From Paracoccaceae bacterium (GTDB lineage: Bacteria; Pseudomonadota; Alphaproteobacteria; Rhodobacterales; Rhodobacteraceae), in assembly GCA_018223125.1 (NCBI GenBank), contig JAAEZA010000010.1, positions 1 to 40,086 on the forward strand: a stretch of 40,086 nt of DNA. The letters are read 5' to 3'. The position numbers and the translations under genes are program-made. The first letter of the stretch is position 1. Every line of letters starts with the position of its first letter. A model generated the notes under the pieces. That model ran no database searches and was not told the origin of the DNA. It was given only the letters and a program-made list of their open reading frames with translations. Positions 1-8,434 of the stretch are shown piece by piece.

Positions 1-586
1 AGAAGAAGCGGTTCAGCGTGGCGTTATCCACCGACGGTCCGCCCAGCAGCCATGTTTGCAGGATCTCACCGATGCCGGGGATCGCGCCAAACAGGCCGGT
101 AATCACGGTTGCACCCCAGAAGGACATTTGCCCCCAAGGCAGAACGTAGCCAAGGAAACCGGTTGCCATCATCAGCAGGTAGATCAGCATACCGATGATC
201 CATGTGATTTCACGGGGTGCCTTGTAGGAACCGTAGTAAAGACCACGGAAGATGTGGGCATATACCGCGATAAAGAACAGGGACGCGCCGTTTGCGTGCA
301 TATAGCGCAGCGCCCAGCCGCCGTTCACATCGCGCATGATGTGTTCAACAGAGTCAAACGCCAGATCAACGTGCGGTGTGTAGTGCATCACCAGCACGAT
401 GCCGGTCACGATTTGCAGCGCCAGACAGAATGTCAGGATAATTCCCCAGATCCACATCCAGTTGAGGTTCTTCGGGGTCGGGATCATCAGTGTATCATAC
501 AGCAGGCCAACTACTGGCAGCCGCTTGTGAACCCATTTTTCGATGCCGGTTTTCGGCTCGTAGTGATCGTGTGGAATTCCAGCCAT
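1..586 (-). CDS. petB: Cytochrome b of the bc1 complex (N-terminal part, runs off the left edge)
   Basis: Cytochrome b is the membrane core of ubiquinol:cytochrome c reductase; it binds two b hemes and oxidises ubiquinol. The reading frame begins with [18 protein letters not shown] and continues through [18 protein letters not shown], the heme-ligand segments RYMHANGAS and YAHIFRG, and [17 protein letters not shown], all characteristic of cytochrome b. About 195 of roughly 440 residues are present; the 3' end lies outside the window. The ATG at 584-586 follows an AAGGAG ribosome site. It begins 12 bases after the Rieske gene, the usual petA-petB order, so petC (cytochrome c1) is expected beyond the left edge. 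Identity is clear from the sequence. Confidence 0.96.
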   Translation of the reverse strand, partial: MAGIPHDHYEPKTGIEKWVHKRLPVVGLLYDTLMIPTPKNLNWMWIWGIILTFCLALQIVTGIVLVMHYTPHVDLAFDSVEHIMRDVNGGWALRYMHANGASLFFIAVYAHIFRGLYYGSYKAPREITWIIGMLIYLLMMATGFLGYVLPWGQMSFWGATVITGLFGAIPGIGEILQTWLLGGPSVDNATLNRFF

Positions 587-598
587 GATCTTTTCTCC

Positions 599-1153
599 TT
601 AACCGAGCTTCAGCGTCGTGCCGTCAAGAACGGCAGTGGGCACAGGGAGGTTTTCCGGTGCCGGACCTTTGCGGATACGGCCGGCCGTGTCGTAGTGGGA
701 GCCGTGGCAGGGGCAGAACCAGCCACCAAAGTCACCCGCATCGCCCAGAGGCACACAGCCAAGGTGCGTACAAACGCCCATCATCACCAGCCATTCGCCG
801 TCTTCGTCCAGTGTGCGGTTTTCATCCGAAGCGTCCAGACCGGGGTTGTTGGCGTTCCGGTCCTGATTGTCAGGAAGCTCCGACAGGTCCACGGCACGGG
901 CCGCTTCGATTTCTTCCGGTGTGCGGCGGCGGATAAACACCGGTTTACCGCGCCATTTAACCGTAAGCTGGGTGCCGGGTTCAATATCGGCTACATCAAC
1001 TTCGATCGACGCGAGTGCTTGTACATCCGCGCTGGGGTTCATTTGATTGATCAACGGCCAAACCGCGGCACCAACGGTGACCGCGCCTGTTGTTGCCGTT
1101 GCAACATACAGAAAATCGCGGCGAGTGCCTGCGGGTTCATCAGCATGAGACAC
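599..1153 (-). CDS. petA: Ubiquinol-cytochrome c reductase iron-sulfur subunit (Rieske protein)
   Basis: The Rieske subunit carries the 2Fe-2S cluster that takes the first electron from ubiquinol in the bc1 complex. The 184-residue protein has the two cluster-binding boxes, C128-T-H130-L-G-C133 and C147-P-C149-H150-G-S-H, which supply two Cys and two His ligands plus the disulfide. The N-terminus has a twin-arginine motif (TRRDFL, residues 10-15) followed by one hydrophobic segment that acts as uncleaved anchor and Tat signal. The start is a GTG at 1151-1153: it has AAGGAG eight bases upstream and gives the MS-A-D-E beginning typical of the family. The nearby ATG at 1144-1146 is out of frame. 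It is the first gene of the pet operon; its promoter must lie in 1154-1450. Confidence 0.97.
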   Translation of the reverse strand: MSHADEPAGTRRDFLYVATATTGAVTVGAAVWPLINQMNPSADVQALASIEVDVADIEPGTQLTVKWRGKPVFIRRRTPEEIEAARAVDLSELPDNQDRNANNPGLDASDENRTLDEDGEWLVMMGVCTHLGCVPLGDAGDFGGWFCPCHGSHYDTAGRIRKGPAPENLPVPTAVLDGTTLKLG

Positions 1154-1452
1154 GTGCTTTTCTCCTTGCCAGGCCCGACTGTCCGGCGGGCTTGTTAACT
1201 GGGTCTGTCCAAAAGGGATTCCAGACAGTCACGGCGGGTATTACACATAGCTTTAGCGCTCGTCTAGCGGACTTTAGGCCGCAGAGCGCGACTCTTGGGC
1301 GCTGTGTCGGATGTGGCAACATTTTTTCAGGGATTTTTGCTGGGCACAATGGCCCTGACTGATGATTTCGCACCAGTCCGGCACAGAAAGCAGCGGAAAG
1401 CACAATTTCTGCGCGAGTCGATTTAGGGATGGGAGAGGGATTTTGCAAGTGC
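1154..1452. other. Non-coding gap upstream of petA
   Basis: About 345 bases separate petA from the alcohol dehydrogenase stop, both genes being on the minus strand. The right end holds the hairpin described separately; the remainder must carry the pet promoter. I saw no pair of -35/-10 boxes convincing enough to place it. A possible open frame across 1140-1448 on the minus strand has no ribosome site, no recognisable motif and an Arg/Pro/Cys-rich composition, so I do not call it a gene. Confidence 0.6.
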
Positions 1453-1489
1453 GTTGCTCTGGCGCATCAGTGCGACGCGCCAGAGCAAC
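1453..1489 (-). terminator. Hairpin terminator-like element after the alcohol dehydrogenase gene
   Basis: A perfect 13-base inverted repeat, GTTGCTCTGGCGC at 1453-1465 and its complement at 1477-1489, with an 11-base loop. It begins ten bases after the stop codon of the minus-strand gene ending at 1499, as expected for a 3' stem. There is no U-run after the stem on the minus strand, so it could stabilise the transcript end or need Rho instead of acting as an intrinsic terminator. Confidence 0.6.
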
Positions 1490-1498
1490 AGATCGGTG

Positions 1499-2644
1499 TT
1501 ACAGGCAGGCTTTGAAAAGCGCCGTAACGTTTTCTTTGGTCAGTTCGACCGGATTGCCGCCACAGCTTGGGTCGGTCAGGGCGGATGCAACCAATGCGTC
1601 GATGTCCGGATCGGTGACGCCCAGCTCTGTCAGGGTTGCCGGAATCCCGAGAGAGGCATTCAGTTCCCCGACGAAATCATAAAATCCGTCAAAGCCGCCT
1701 TCAATGCCTAAATAAGCCGCTGCCTGTGTCAGGCGCTCTTCCACTTCGGGGCGGTTCAACTTCAGAACAGCCTGCATTACGACCGCGTTTGTGGTGCCGT
1801 GGTGTGTGTGGTGAACTGCGCCGATCGGGTGGGACATTGCATGGATCGCGCCAAGCCCCTTCTGAAACGCAGTGGCCCCCATAGCAGCGGCAGACATCAT
1901 ATGGGCGCGGGCTTCGATATCTGTTCCATCGTTATAGGCGCGGGGCAGGTATTCCTTGACCAGCCGCATGCCTTCCAGCGCCATGCCTTGGGACATAGGG
2001 TGGTAATGGGGGGAGCAGAAAGCTTCCAGACAATGGGCAAAAGCATCCATGCCGGTGCCTGCGGTGATCATTGGAGGCATGCCAACAGTCAGTTCGGGAT
2101 CGCAGATCACGACGGACGGCAGGAACTTCGGATGGAAGATGATCTTCTTTTCGTGGGTTTCGCTGTTGGTGATCACTGATGCGCGGCCCACTTCGGAACC
2201 GGTGCCAGCAGTGGTCGGTACGGCCACGATCGGGGCAATTCCATCGGGATCGGCGCGGGTCCACCAGTCCCCTATGTCCTCGAAATCCCAGATCGGGCGG
2301 GTCTGGCCGGACATGAAGGCGACCAGCTTGCCCAGATCAAGACCGGAGCCGCCACCAAAAGCGATCACGCCGTCATGGCCACCGTCACGGAACATCTTGA
2401 TACCGGCTTCGGCGTTCTGTTCTGTCGGGTTCGGGTCTACATCCGAAAACATCGCACGGCCAAGTCCGGCGGCTTCCATCAGATCCAGTGTGGACTGTGT
2501 GATCGGCAGGTAGGACAGGCCCTTGTCAGTCACCAGAAGCGGTTTCTTGATGCCCGCTGCTGCGCAAGCATCGGCGAGTTCGGAGATTCGGCCAGCGCCG
2601 AAACGGATTGCGGTCGGATAGGACCAGTTTGCAGTCAAAGACAT
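1499..2644 (-). CDS. Iron-containing alcohol dehydrogenase
   Basis: A group III, metal-dependent NAD(P) alcohol dehydrogenase of 381 residues, the usual family length. Visible motifs are the glycine-rich nucleotide site GGGSGLDLGK (97-106), the PTTAGTGSEV box (143-152), and the expected metal ligands D200 and H204 (GMDAFAHCLEAF), H268 and H282 (IHAMSHPIGAVHHTHHG). The extra histidines around H278-H282 make the second metal loop unusually His-rich. It is the last gene of the island, four bases after the aldehyde dehydrogenase stop, so the two are co-transcribed and may act on successive alcohol and aldehyde intermediates. The substrate cannot be read from sequence; an omega-hydroxy acid or an amino-alcohol derivative is the inference from context. 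Confidence 0.93.
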   Translation of the reverse strand: MSLTANWSYPTAIRFGAGRISELADACAAAGIKKPLLVTDKGLSYLPITQSTLDLMEAAGLGRAMFSDVDPNPTEQNAEAGIKMFRDGGHDGVIAFGGGSGLDLGKLVAFMSGQTRPIWDFEDIGDWWTRADPDGIAPIVAVPTTAGTGSEVGRASVITNSETHEKKIIFHPKFLPSVVICDPELTVGMPPMITAGTGMDAFAHCLEAFCSPHYHPMSQGMALEGMRLVKEYLPRAYNDGTDIEARAHMMSAAAMGATAFQKGLGAIHAMSHPIGAVHHTHHGTTNAVVMQAVLKLNRPEVEERLTQAAAYLGIEGGFDGFYDFVGELNASLGIPATLTELGVTDPDIDALVASALTDPSCGGNPVELTKENVTALFKACL

Positions 2645-2648
2645 CGGG

Positions 2649-4022
2649 TCAGCCCTTTTTCAGATGGTAGGATTTTGGACGGGTAAGGTTGTGATAGCCG
2701 ATCACGGACAGGCCACCGCCGCGCCCTGTATCCTTGCAGCCGGTCCAGCACAAGCCGGGATCAAGATAGTCGGCGCGGTTCATAAAGACGGTTCCGGTTT
2801 CGATCCGGTCCGCAATCGCCTCTGCGCGGGCGGCGTCCTGTGTCCAGAGCGATGCGGTCAGGCCGAAATCGCTGTCATTCATCAGGGCGATGGCTTCTTC
2901 ATCGTCCTTGACGGACATGATTCCCACGACAGGGCCGAAGCTTTCTTCGCGCATGACGCGCATGTCATGGGTCATGCCGGTCAGGATCTGGGGCATCAGA
3001 TAGGCACCACCGTCCTCGGGGAAATCCGCAGGGTCAATATGGGCTTTGGCACCGGCGGCGATTGCCTCGGCGGTCTGGGCGCGGACTTCGTCTGCGAAAC
3101 GTACATGGGCCATCGGGCCGATGGTCGTCTCCTGTTCCAGCGGATTGCCGAGCTTGTAACCCTTCACAATCGCCACTGCCTTTTCGACAAAGGCATCGAA
3201 CAGGGTTTCATGGACGTAAATCCGCTCGATCCCGCAGCAGCACTGGCCGGAGTTGAACATCGCCCCGTCGATCAGTGTATCAACGGCAGCGTCCAGATTG
3301 GCGTCTTCCATCACATAGCCCGGGTCTTTACCGCCCAGTTCCAGCCCGATCCCCGTAAAGGTGCCAGCCGCCGCCTGTTCCATGGCCTTGCCGCCCCCGA
3401 CAGAGCCGGTGAAGTTCACAAACCCGAAGGCGCGGTCCGCAATCAGGCCGGATGTGGTCTGATGGTCAAGGAACACATTCTGGAACACGTCTTCAGGGAT
3501 ACCGACTGAATGAAACGCCTTTGCCATACGTTCCCCCACCAGCGGGGTTTGCGAGGCGTGTTTCAGCATCACCGCATTCCCTGCGATCAGGGCAGGGGCC
3601 ACGGTGTTGATCGCGGTCATATAGGGATAGTTCCACGGGGCAACCACCAGAACCAGCCCGTGGGGCACCCGTTTGATGACACGGCGGAAGGCATCGGAGT
3701 CTTCTACCTCAATCGGGGCGAGCGCCTCTGTCGCGATGCTGGCCATATAGCTGGCCCGTTCGTTAAACCCGCCAAATTCGCCGCCATAGCGCACGGGGCG
3801 CCCCATCTGCCACGCGATTTCGGGAACGATTTCGTCGTTCATCGCGCCCACTGCGGCAACGCCCGCTTCAACCAGTGCGATCCGGTCGGCAAGCGGCTTT
3901 GCGGCCCAATCGGCCTGTGCAGCTTTGGCCCGTTTTACCGCAGCATCCGCCTCGGCGCGGGTCAGGGTGGGACGTTCGGCATAGACCGACCCGTCGATAG
4001 GAGAGATACATTTGATCGTCAT
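2649..4022 (-). CDS. NAD(P)-dependent aldehyde dehydrogenase
   Basis: Oxidises an aldehyde to the carboxylic acid. The 457-residue protein is slightly short for the superfamily (about 480-500) but has every catalytic element: PWNYP with N131, the cofactor lysine K154, the general base E228 in LELGGKDPG, and the nucleophile C262 in FNSGQCCCG, where three consecutive cysteines occur. EESFGPVVGI and the C-terminal GCKDTGRG are also typical. ATG at 4020-4022 is only three bases from the upstream ligase stop codon, which implies translational coupling. It resembles the succinate-semialdehyde and gamma-aminobutyraldehyde dehydrogenase side of the family; next to a gamma-glutamyl ligase it probably oxidises a gamma-glutamylated amino-aldehyde. 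The precise substrate is inference. Confidence 0.93.
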   Translation of the reverse strand: MTIKCISPIDGSVYAERPTLTRAEADAAVKRAKAAQADWAAKPLADRIALVEAGVAAVGAMNDEIVPEIAWQMGRPVRYGGEFGGFNERASYMASIATEALAPIEVEDSDAFRRVIKRVPHGLVLVVAPWNYPYMTAINTVAPALIAGNAVMLKHASQTPLVGERMAKAFHSVGIPEDVFQNVFLDHQTTSGLIADRAFGFVNFTGSVGGGKAMEQAAAGTFTGIGLELGGKDPGYVMEDANLDAAVDTLIDGAMFNSGQCCCGIERIYVHETLFDAFVEKAVAIVKGYKLGNPLEQETTIGPMAHVRFADEVRAQTAEAIAAGAKAHIDPADFPEDGGAYLMPQILTGMTHDMRVMREESFGPVVGIMSVKDDEEAIALMNDSDFGLTASLWTQDAARAEAIADRIETGTVFMNRADYLDPGLCWTGCKDTGRGGGLSVIGYHNLTRPKSYHLKKG

Positions 4023-4025
4023 GGA

Positions 4026-5390
4026 TTAAGCCCTTTCAAAGCCCCGTGCGATTTCCCAATCGGTTACAACACGGTCGAATTCTTCCTGTTCCCATTCCGC
4101 CGCGCGGGTGTAATGGTCGATCACATCGTCGCCCATGACCTCGCGCAGGAATTTGGAGTTGCGCAGCAGTTCGGTCGCCGCCCGCAGGGTCTGGGGAATG
4201 TCGCCTGCCTTGGCGTCCTCATAGACATCGCCTTTGGTCGGGGCAGACAGTTCCATTTTCTCTTCGATGCCCTTGATGCCTGCGGCCAGCATCGCGGCCT
4301 GTGCAAGATAGGGGTTCAGATCGGACCCGCCGATGCGGCATTCCACGCGGATGCCTTTGGTGCCATCACCGCAGAGACGGAAACCGGCGGTGCGGTTGTC
4401 CACGGACCAGACGGTTTTGGTCGGCGCAAAGGTGCCTTTGGCAAAGCGTTTGTAGCTGTTCACATAAGGCGCAAGGAAATAGGTGTAATCCGGCGCATAG
4501 GCGATCAGTCCGGCCATATAGTGGCCCATCATCTCTGACATACCCAGATCACGGTCCTTGTCATAAAAGGCAGGCTCTCCGTCTTTCCACAGGGACTGGT
4601 GCACATGGGACGACGACCCCACCCGATCCTTGTGCCATTTCGGCAGGAAGGTTGCGGCGTGGCCGTTCTGCCACGCGATTTCCTTGATCGCGTGTTTGGC
4701 GATGGAGTGGTAATCGGCGCAGTCCAGTGCTGCGGAATAGCGGATGTTCAGTTCTTCCTGACCGGATTCCGCTTCCCCCTTGGAGTTCTCGATTGGCAGG
4801 CCCGCCGCATACAGATGGTTGCGGATCGGGCGCATTATGCCTTCTTCCTTGGTGGTCTGGAAGATATGGTAGTCTTCGTTATAGCCGCTGATCGGTTGCA
4901 GATCGCGAAAGCCGTCGCGGCGCAATTCGTCCAGTGTCTTTTCAAACAGGAAGAATTCCAGCTCGGTCGCCATCATCGCATCAAAGCCCAGCTCTTTCAG
5001 GCGGGCGATCTGCTTTTTCAGCATGGCACGGGGGGAATGGGGGATTGGTTCGTGAGTGTGATGATCCAGAATATCACACAGCACCATCGCGGTGCCTTCC
5101 AGCCACGGCACGGGACGGATGGTGTCCAGATCGGGCTTCATGACATAATCGCCATAGCCGGTTTCCCAACTGGTAGAGGCATAGCCGTCAGGGGTGGCCA
5201 TCTCCAGATCGGTGGCCAGCAGGTAATTACAGCAGTGTGTTTCCTTGTAGGAGTTTTCTACAAAGTTGACAGCGTGGAAACGCTTGCCCATCAGGCGGCC
5301 TTGCATATCCACAAAACAGACAAGAACGGTGTCGATTGATCCATCGGACACGCGGGACTTCAGATCATCAAAACTAAGATTGGCAGGCAT
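4026..5390 (-). CDS. Glutamine synthetase-like gamma-glutamyl amine ligase (PuuA/GMAS type)
   Basis: A 454-residue member of the glutamine synthetase superfamily. These enzymes join the gamma-carboxyl of glutamate to ammonia or, in the PuuA, methylamide and ethanolamine branches, to an amine, using ATP. Recognisable segments are the N-terminal beta-grasp part (VLVCFVDMQGRLMGKR), the metal/glutamate site ATELEFFLFE, GSSSHVHQSLW, and the C-terminal VECRIGGSDLNPYLAQAAMLAAG. It lacks the adenylylation-site region expected of a true GlnA and is the amine-ligase subtype by context: aldehyde and alcohol dehydrogenases follow directly. I chose ATG 5388-5390; a TTG at 5415-5417 is in frame but sits inside the left arm of a strong hairpin. 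The amine substrate is not known. Confidence 0.9.
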   Translation of the reverse strand: MPANLSFDDLKSRVSDGSIDTVLVCFVDMQGRLMGKRFHAVNFVENSYKETHCCNYLLATDLEMATPDGYASTSWETGYGDYVMKPDLDTIRPVPWLEGTAMVLCDILDHHTHEPIPHSPRAMLKKQIARLKELGFDAMMATELEFFLFEKTLDELRRDGFRDLQPISGYNEDYHIFQTTKEEGIMRPIRNHLYAAGLPIENSKGEAESGQEELNIRYSAALDCADYHSIAKHAIKEIAWQNGHAATFLPKWHKDRVGSSSHVHQSLWKDGEPAFYDKDRDLGMSEMMGHYMAGLIAYAPDYTYFLAPYVNSYKRFAKGTFAPTKTVWSVDNRTAGFRLCGDGTKGIRVECRIGGSDLNPYLAQAAMLAAGIKGIEEKMELSAPTKGDVYEDAKAGDIPQTLRAATELLRNSKFLREVMGDDVIDHYTRAAEWEQEEFDRVVTDWEIARGFERA

Positions 5391-5413
5391 GGTGATTCCA
5401 CTTTCTAATCGGA

Positions 5414-5440
5414 CCAAGGGCGGCAGAACGCCGCCCTTGG
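5414..5440 (-). other. Intercistronic hairpin between the TRAP binding-protein gene and the ligase gene
   Basis: A perfect 11-base-pair stem (5414-5424 with 5430-5440, arm CCAAGGGCGGC) with a five-base loop, 22 bases after the binding-protein stop codon and just before the ligase start. There is no U-run on the minus strand. In many solute-binding-protein operons a stem here protects the abundant upstream message and damps expression of the downstream genes; that role is inferred from position. Confidence 0.65.
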
Positions 5441-5462
5441 AATGTCATTTCAAAGACCGGCT

Positions 5463-6494
5463 TCAGGTGTAGCGGTACGGACGGCCGGCTTTCAGCATGT
5501 CGGCGTTGTACTTCTTGATGATGTCCACCACGCGGCGTTTCGTTTCGGACTCGGCAGCGATTTCTTCCCAGAATTCCTGTGCAGCAGTTTCCACGGTTGC
5601 CCATTCGTCGTCCGGAATGGAGGTCAGTTCCATTTTCGGGCCGTTCACGCGCAGATCGGCCTCGCCACCCCAGTACCACCACTGACGATAGTAGTGGGAC
5701 TGGTCACAGCAGACACGGAACAGCGCTTGCAGGTCTTCTGGCAGTTCGTTCCAGCGTTCCATATTGGCAAAGAAGGAACCGGCCCATGCGCCGGAAATGT
5801 TGTTGGTCAGGAAGTAGTTGGTCACATCGGCCCAACCAACGGTGTAATCCTCGGTGATGCCGGACCACGCGATCCCGTCAAGTTCGCCGGTCTGTACCGC
5901 AACCTCGATGTCTTCCCACGGCAGGTTCACTGGAACCACACCGAACTGGGACATAAAGCGGCCCGCTGTCGGGAAGGTGAAGATGCGCTTGCCCTTAAGG
6001 TCTTCGAGGCTGCGGATCGGGTCTTTGGTGGCAAAGTGGCACGGATCCCATGCACCGGCAGAAATGTGTTTCACGCCGACTTTGGAATATTCTTCGTCCC
6101 AAATTTCGTTCAGGCCGTATTTGTTGAACAGCACAGGCACATCGAGCGAGTAGCGCGAAGCAAACGGGAAGTAGCCGCCAAACACGGTCACTTCGGTCGG
6201 GGAGGCCATAGAGTCATCATCCGATTGCACAGCGTCGATGGTGCCGCGCTGCATCGCCTGGAACAGCTCGCCTGTCGGGACCAGCTGATCTGCAAAGAAC
6301 AGCTCGATCTGCATGCGGTCGCCTGCGATCTTGTTGAACATATCCACGGCAGGCACGATCACATGTTCCGCCAGTGCAGCCCCCGCATAGGTCTGCATCC
6401 GCCATTTGATGGTGCTTTGCGCCAGTGCAGGGGTTGCAAGCGCCGCAGCCGGAGCCACGGCAGCGCCCTGAATAAACTTACGTCTGGTAGTCAT
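5463..6494 (-). CDS. dctP: TRAP transporter solute-binding protein (DctP/TakP type)
   Basis: Periplasmic receptor of a TRAP transporter: it binds the substrate and delivers it to the DctQM membrane pair. The protein has 343 residues. It begins with a twin-arginine signal (TTRRKFIQG) and an Ala-rich stretch ending ATPALA-QS, so Tat export and signal peptidase cleavage after about residue 26 are expected. The body has the family arrangement, including the GKRIFTFPTAGRFMSQFG segment with the conserved arginine that normally holds a substrate carboxylate, and the WSGITEDYTVGW and YYRQWWYWG regions seen in the TakP/mannitol-chloroaromatic subgroup. The ligand therefore probably carries a carboxylate, but it is not otherwise identified. 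It lies downstream of dctQ-dctM in the same operon. Confidence 0.92.
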   Translation of the reverse strand: MTTRRKFIQGAAVAPAAALATPALAQSTIKWRMQTYAGAALAEHVIVPAVDMFNKIAGDRMQIELFFADQLVPTGELFQAMQRGTIDAVQSDDDSMASPTEVTVFGGYFPFASRYSLDVPVLFNKYGLNEIWDEEYSKVGVKHISAGAWDPCHFATKDPIRSLEDLKGKRIFTFPTAGRFMSQFGVVPVNLPWEDIEVAVQTGELDGIAWSGITEDYTVGWADVTNYFLTNNISGAWAGSFFANMERWNELPEDLQALFRVCCDQSHYYRQWWYWGGEADLRVNGPKMELTSIPDDEWATVETAAQEFWEEIAAESETKRRVVDIIKKYNADMLKAGRPYRYT

Positions 6495-6536
6495 AGTCTT
6501 TCTCCTTGTTTTGATTGGGGCCGGTTGGTCCGGCTT

Positions 6537-7865
6537 CTAGGGTTTGTTGTAAATGTAATCGGGCAGCCATGTGGCGATGCCGGGGAACACCATGACCAGT
6601 ATCAACGCCAGCAGCATGACCAGCACAAACGGTGTGATCGAGGCATAGATGTCCCGCAGACCGATTTCCGGCGGCGCCATGGCCCGCATCAGAAACAGGT
6701 TATAGCCGAATGGCGGTGTCATATAGGCGATCTGGGTCGTGATCGTATAAAGGATACCATACCAGATCAGGTCAAAGCCGAGCGCGCCGACAAGCGGCAC
6801 ATAAAGCGGTGCCACGATCACCAGCATGGCGGTATCGTCCAGAAACGTCCCCATCAGAATAAAGCTGAGCTGCATCAGGATCAGGATCATCCACGGGCTG
6901 AGGTTCAGCTTCTCGGTAAAGACGCTCTCAATCGCTTTCACCGCGCCCAAACCGTCAAACACCGCGCCAAAGGCAAGGGCGGCAAGGATGATCCACATGA
7001 ACATACAGGTGATGCCAAGGGTGTTGCGCACGGAATTCTCAAACACCTCGCGGGTCATGCGCCCTTTCAGCACCGCCGCGACAAAGGCCGCCAGCGCCCC
7101 GATGGCAGAGCTTTCCACCAGAGAGGTCCAGCCGTTCACAAAGGGCACCATCATGACAGCAAAAATCGCAATCGGCAGGATACCCGCCCGCAGCAGGCGC
7201 ATTTTCTCGGCGCGGGGGATATCCCGTTCGGAAGGGTCAAGCACCGGACCCAGCACCGGATTCATCCGGCAGCGGATCACGATATAGGCGATGAACATCC
7301 CTGCCATCATCAGGCCGGGCACCACACCGGCCAGCCACAACTGGCCCACAGGCTGCCGCGCGATCATGGCGTAAAGCACCAGCACCACAGAAGGCGGCAC
7401 AAGGATACCAAGGGAAGACCCCGCCTGTATCACTCCTGTGACCATCCTTTTGTCATACCCCCGCTTTAACAGTTCGGGCAGGGCAATGGTGGAACCGATG
7501 GCCATACCGGCCACAGACAGTCCGTTCATGGCGGAAATCAACACCATCAAACCGATCGTCCCGATTGCCAGACCGCCGCGCAGGCCGCCCATCCAGACGT
7601 GGAACATTTTATACAGGTCGTCGGCAATCTTGGATTCCGACAGCACATAGCCCATGAAAATAAACATCGGCAGCGTCAGCAGCGGATACCATTTCATCAG
7701 CTTCATAGCGGCAGAGAAGCCTATATCAAAGCCCCCCCTGTCCCCCCAAAGCAGCAGGGCCGCGACAACAGCGATAAATCCGATAGCCCCGAACACGCGC
7801 TGGCCGGTCAGCAGCATCAGCATCATGGAAGAGAACATCAGAATGGCGATCAATTCATAGGACAT
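6537..7865 (-). CDS. dctM: TRAP transporter large permease subunit DctM
   Basis: The 442-residue, highly hydrophobic large subunit that forms the ion-coupled transport channel. It starts MSYELIAILMFSSMMLMLLTGQRVFGAIGF and contains the DctM signatures PMFIFMGYVLSESKIADDLY, GMAIGSTIALPELLKRGYDKRM, GSSLGILVPPSVVLVLYAMI and GTFLDDTAMLVI, with roughly twelve membrane segments. Length and motifs are normal. Its ATG (7863-7865) overlaps the dctQ stop by one base, so the two membrane subunits are translationally coupled; the binding-protein gene follows 42 bases downstream. Confidence 0.95.
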   Translation of the reverse strand: MSYELIAILMFSSMMLMLLTGQRVFGAIGFIAVVAALLLWGDRGGFDIGFSAAMKLMKWYPLLTLPMFIFMGYVLSESKIADDLYKMFHVWMGGLRGGLAIGTIGLMVLISAMNGLSVAGMAIGSTIALPELLKRGYDKRMVTGVIQAGSSLGILVPPSVVLVLYAMIARQPVGQLWLAGVVPGLMMAGMFIAYIVIRCRMNPVLGPVLDPSERDIPRAEKMRLLRAGILPIAIFAVMMVPFVNGWTSLVESSAIGALAAFVAAVLKGRMTREVFENSVRNTLGITCMFMWIILAALAFGAVFDGLGAVKAIESVFTEKLNLSPWMILILMQLSFILMGTFLDDTAMLVIVAPLYVPLVGALGFDLIWYGILYTITTQIAYMTPPFGYNLFLMRAMAPPEIGLRDIYASITPFVLVMLLALILVMVFPGIATWLPDYIYNKP

Positions 7866-8434
7866 CAGATTTCTTCGCCTTTAAGCCGCAGCACGTCTTT
7901 CAACAGCTCCGAGATGCATTGCAGTAACATGAGTGTGAGTCCGGCGATCATGATGGATTTGATCGGCCACAGATAAGGGCGCCACGCCGAAGAAGACCGC
8001 TCCGCGCGGCCCACCTCTTCGGCGCCTGTGGCGAGACCGGCAAGGAAGGAAAACGGCTCGCCGCCCCAATACCCAAGGGAATAGGCGGTCGAACTGACCG
8101 CGCCATAGATCATGACGGCGAGATAGAAGATCAGGAACAGCACGGTAATCAGATCGGTCCATGCCTTTCGTCGCAAGGACCATTCACCATAAAGCAGGTC
8201 CATGCGCACGTTCGATCCCATCTGGATCGAATAGGGTCCGCCCAGAATGTAATAGGCCACCATGCAGAACTGTGCCATTTCCAGCGTCCAGAGCGACGGC
8301 AGGAAGAAGGTCTTGCTGATCGAGGACCACAGCAGGATGCCCATCAGCACAAAGATGCCGTACATCATGAAGCGGCCGATGCGATAGTTTACAGCGTCAA
8401 CAGCGCGAATGTATCCATAAGCCAACCCGCGCAT
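7865..8434 (-). CDS. dctQ: TRAP transporter small permease subunit DctQ
   Basis: A 189-residue protein with four membrane segments (about 22-42, 50-70, 95-118 and 155-175), matching the DctQ fold that pairs with DctM. The loop between segments three and four (GGEPFSFLAGLATGAEEVGRA) is long and polar. The ATG at 8432-8434 overlaps the stop of the preceding amidohydrolase gene by one base, and the gene's own end overlaps dctM, so the amidohydrolase and transporter genes are tightly coupled. Small permeases diverge quickly, but the position next to dctM makes the identity secure. Confidence 0.93.
   Translation of the reverse strand: MRGLAYGYIRAVDAVNYRIGRFMMYGIFVLMGILLWSSISKTFFLPSLWTLEMAQFCMVAYYILGGPYSIQMGSNVRMDLLYGEWSLRRKAWTDLITVLFLIFYLAVMIYGAVSSTAYSLGYWGGEPFSFLAGLATGAEEVGRAERSSSAWRPYLWPIKSIMIAGLTLMLLQCISELLKDVLRLKGEEI

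Noticed and set aside
56-1198. 380-residue open frame on the plus strand
   Set aside because: It is antisense to petA and petB and has the low-complexity His/Gln-rich composition of shadow frames.
1140-1448. 102-residue open frame on the minus strand overlapping the petA start
   Set aside because: No ribosome site, no motif and unlikely composition; it falls in the region needed for the pet promoter.
5442-7469. 675-residue open frame on the plus strand
   Set aside because: It lies antisense to dctP and dctM, is rich in His, Gln and Arg with no motif, and has no ribosome site; it is a by-product of codon bias in the true genes.
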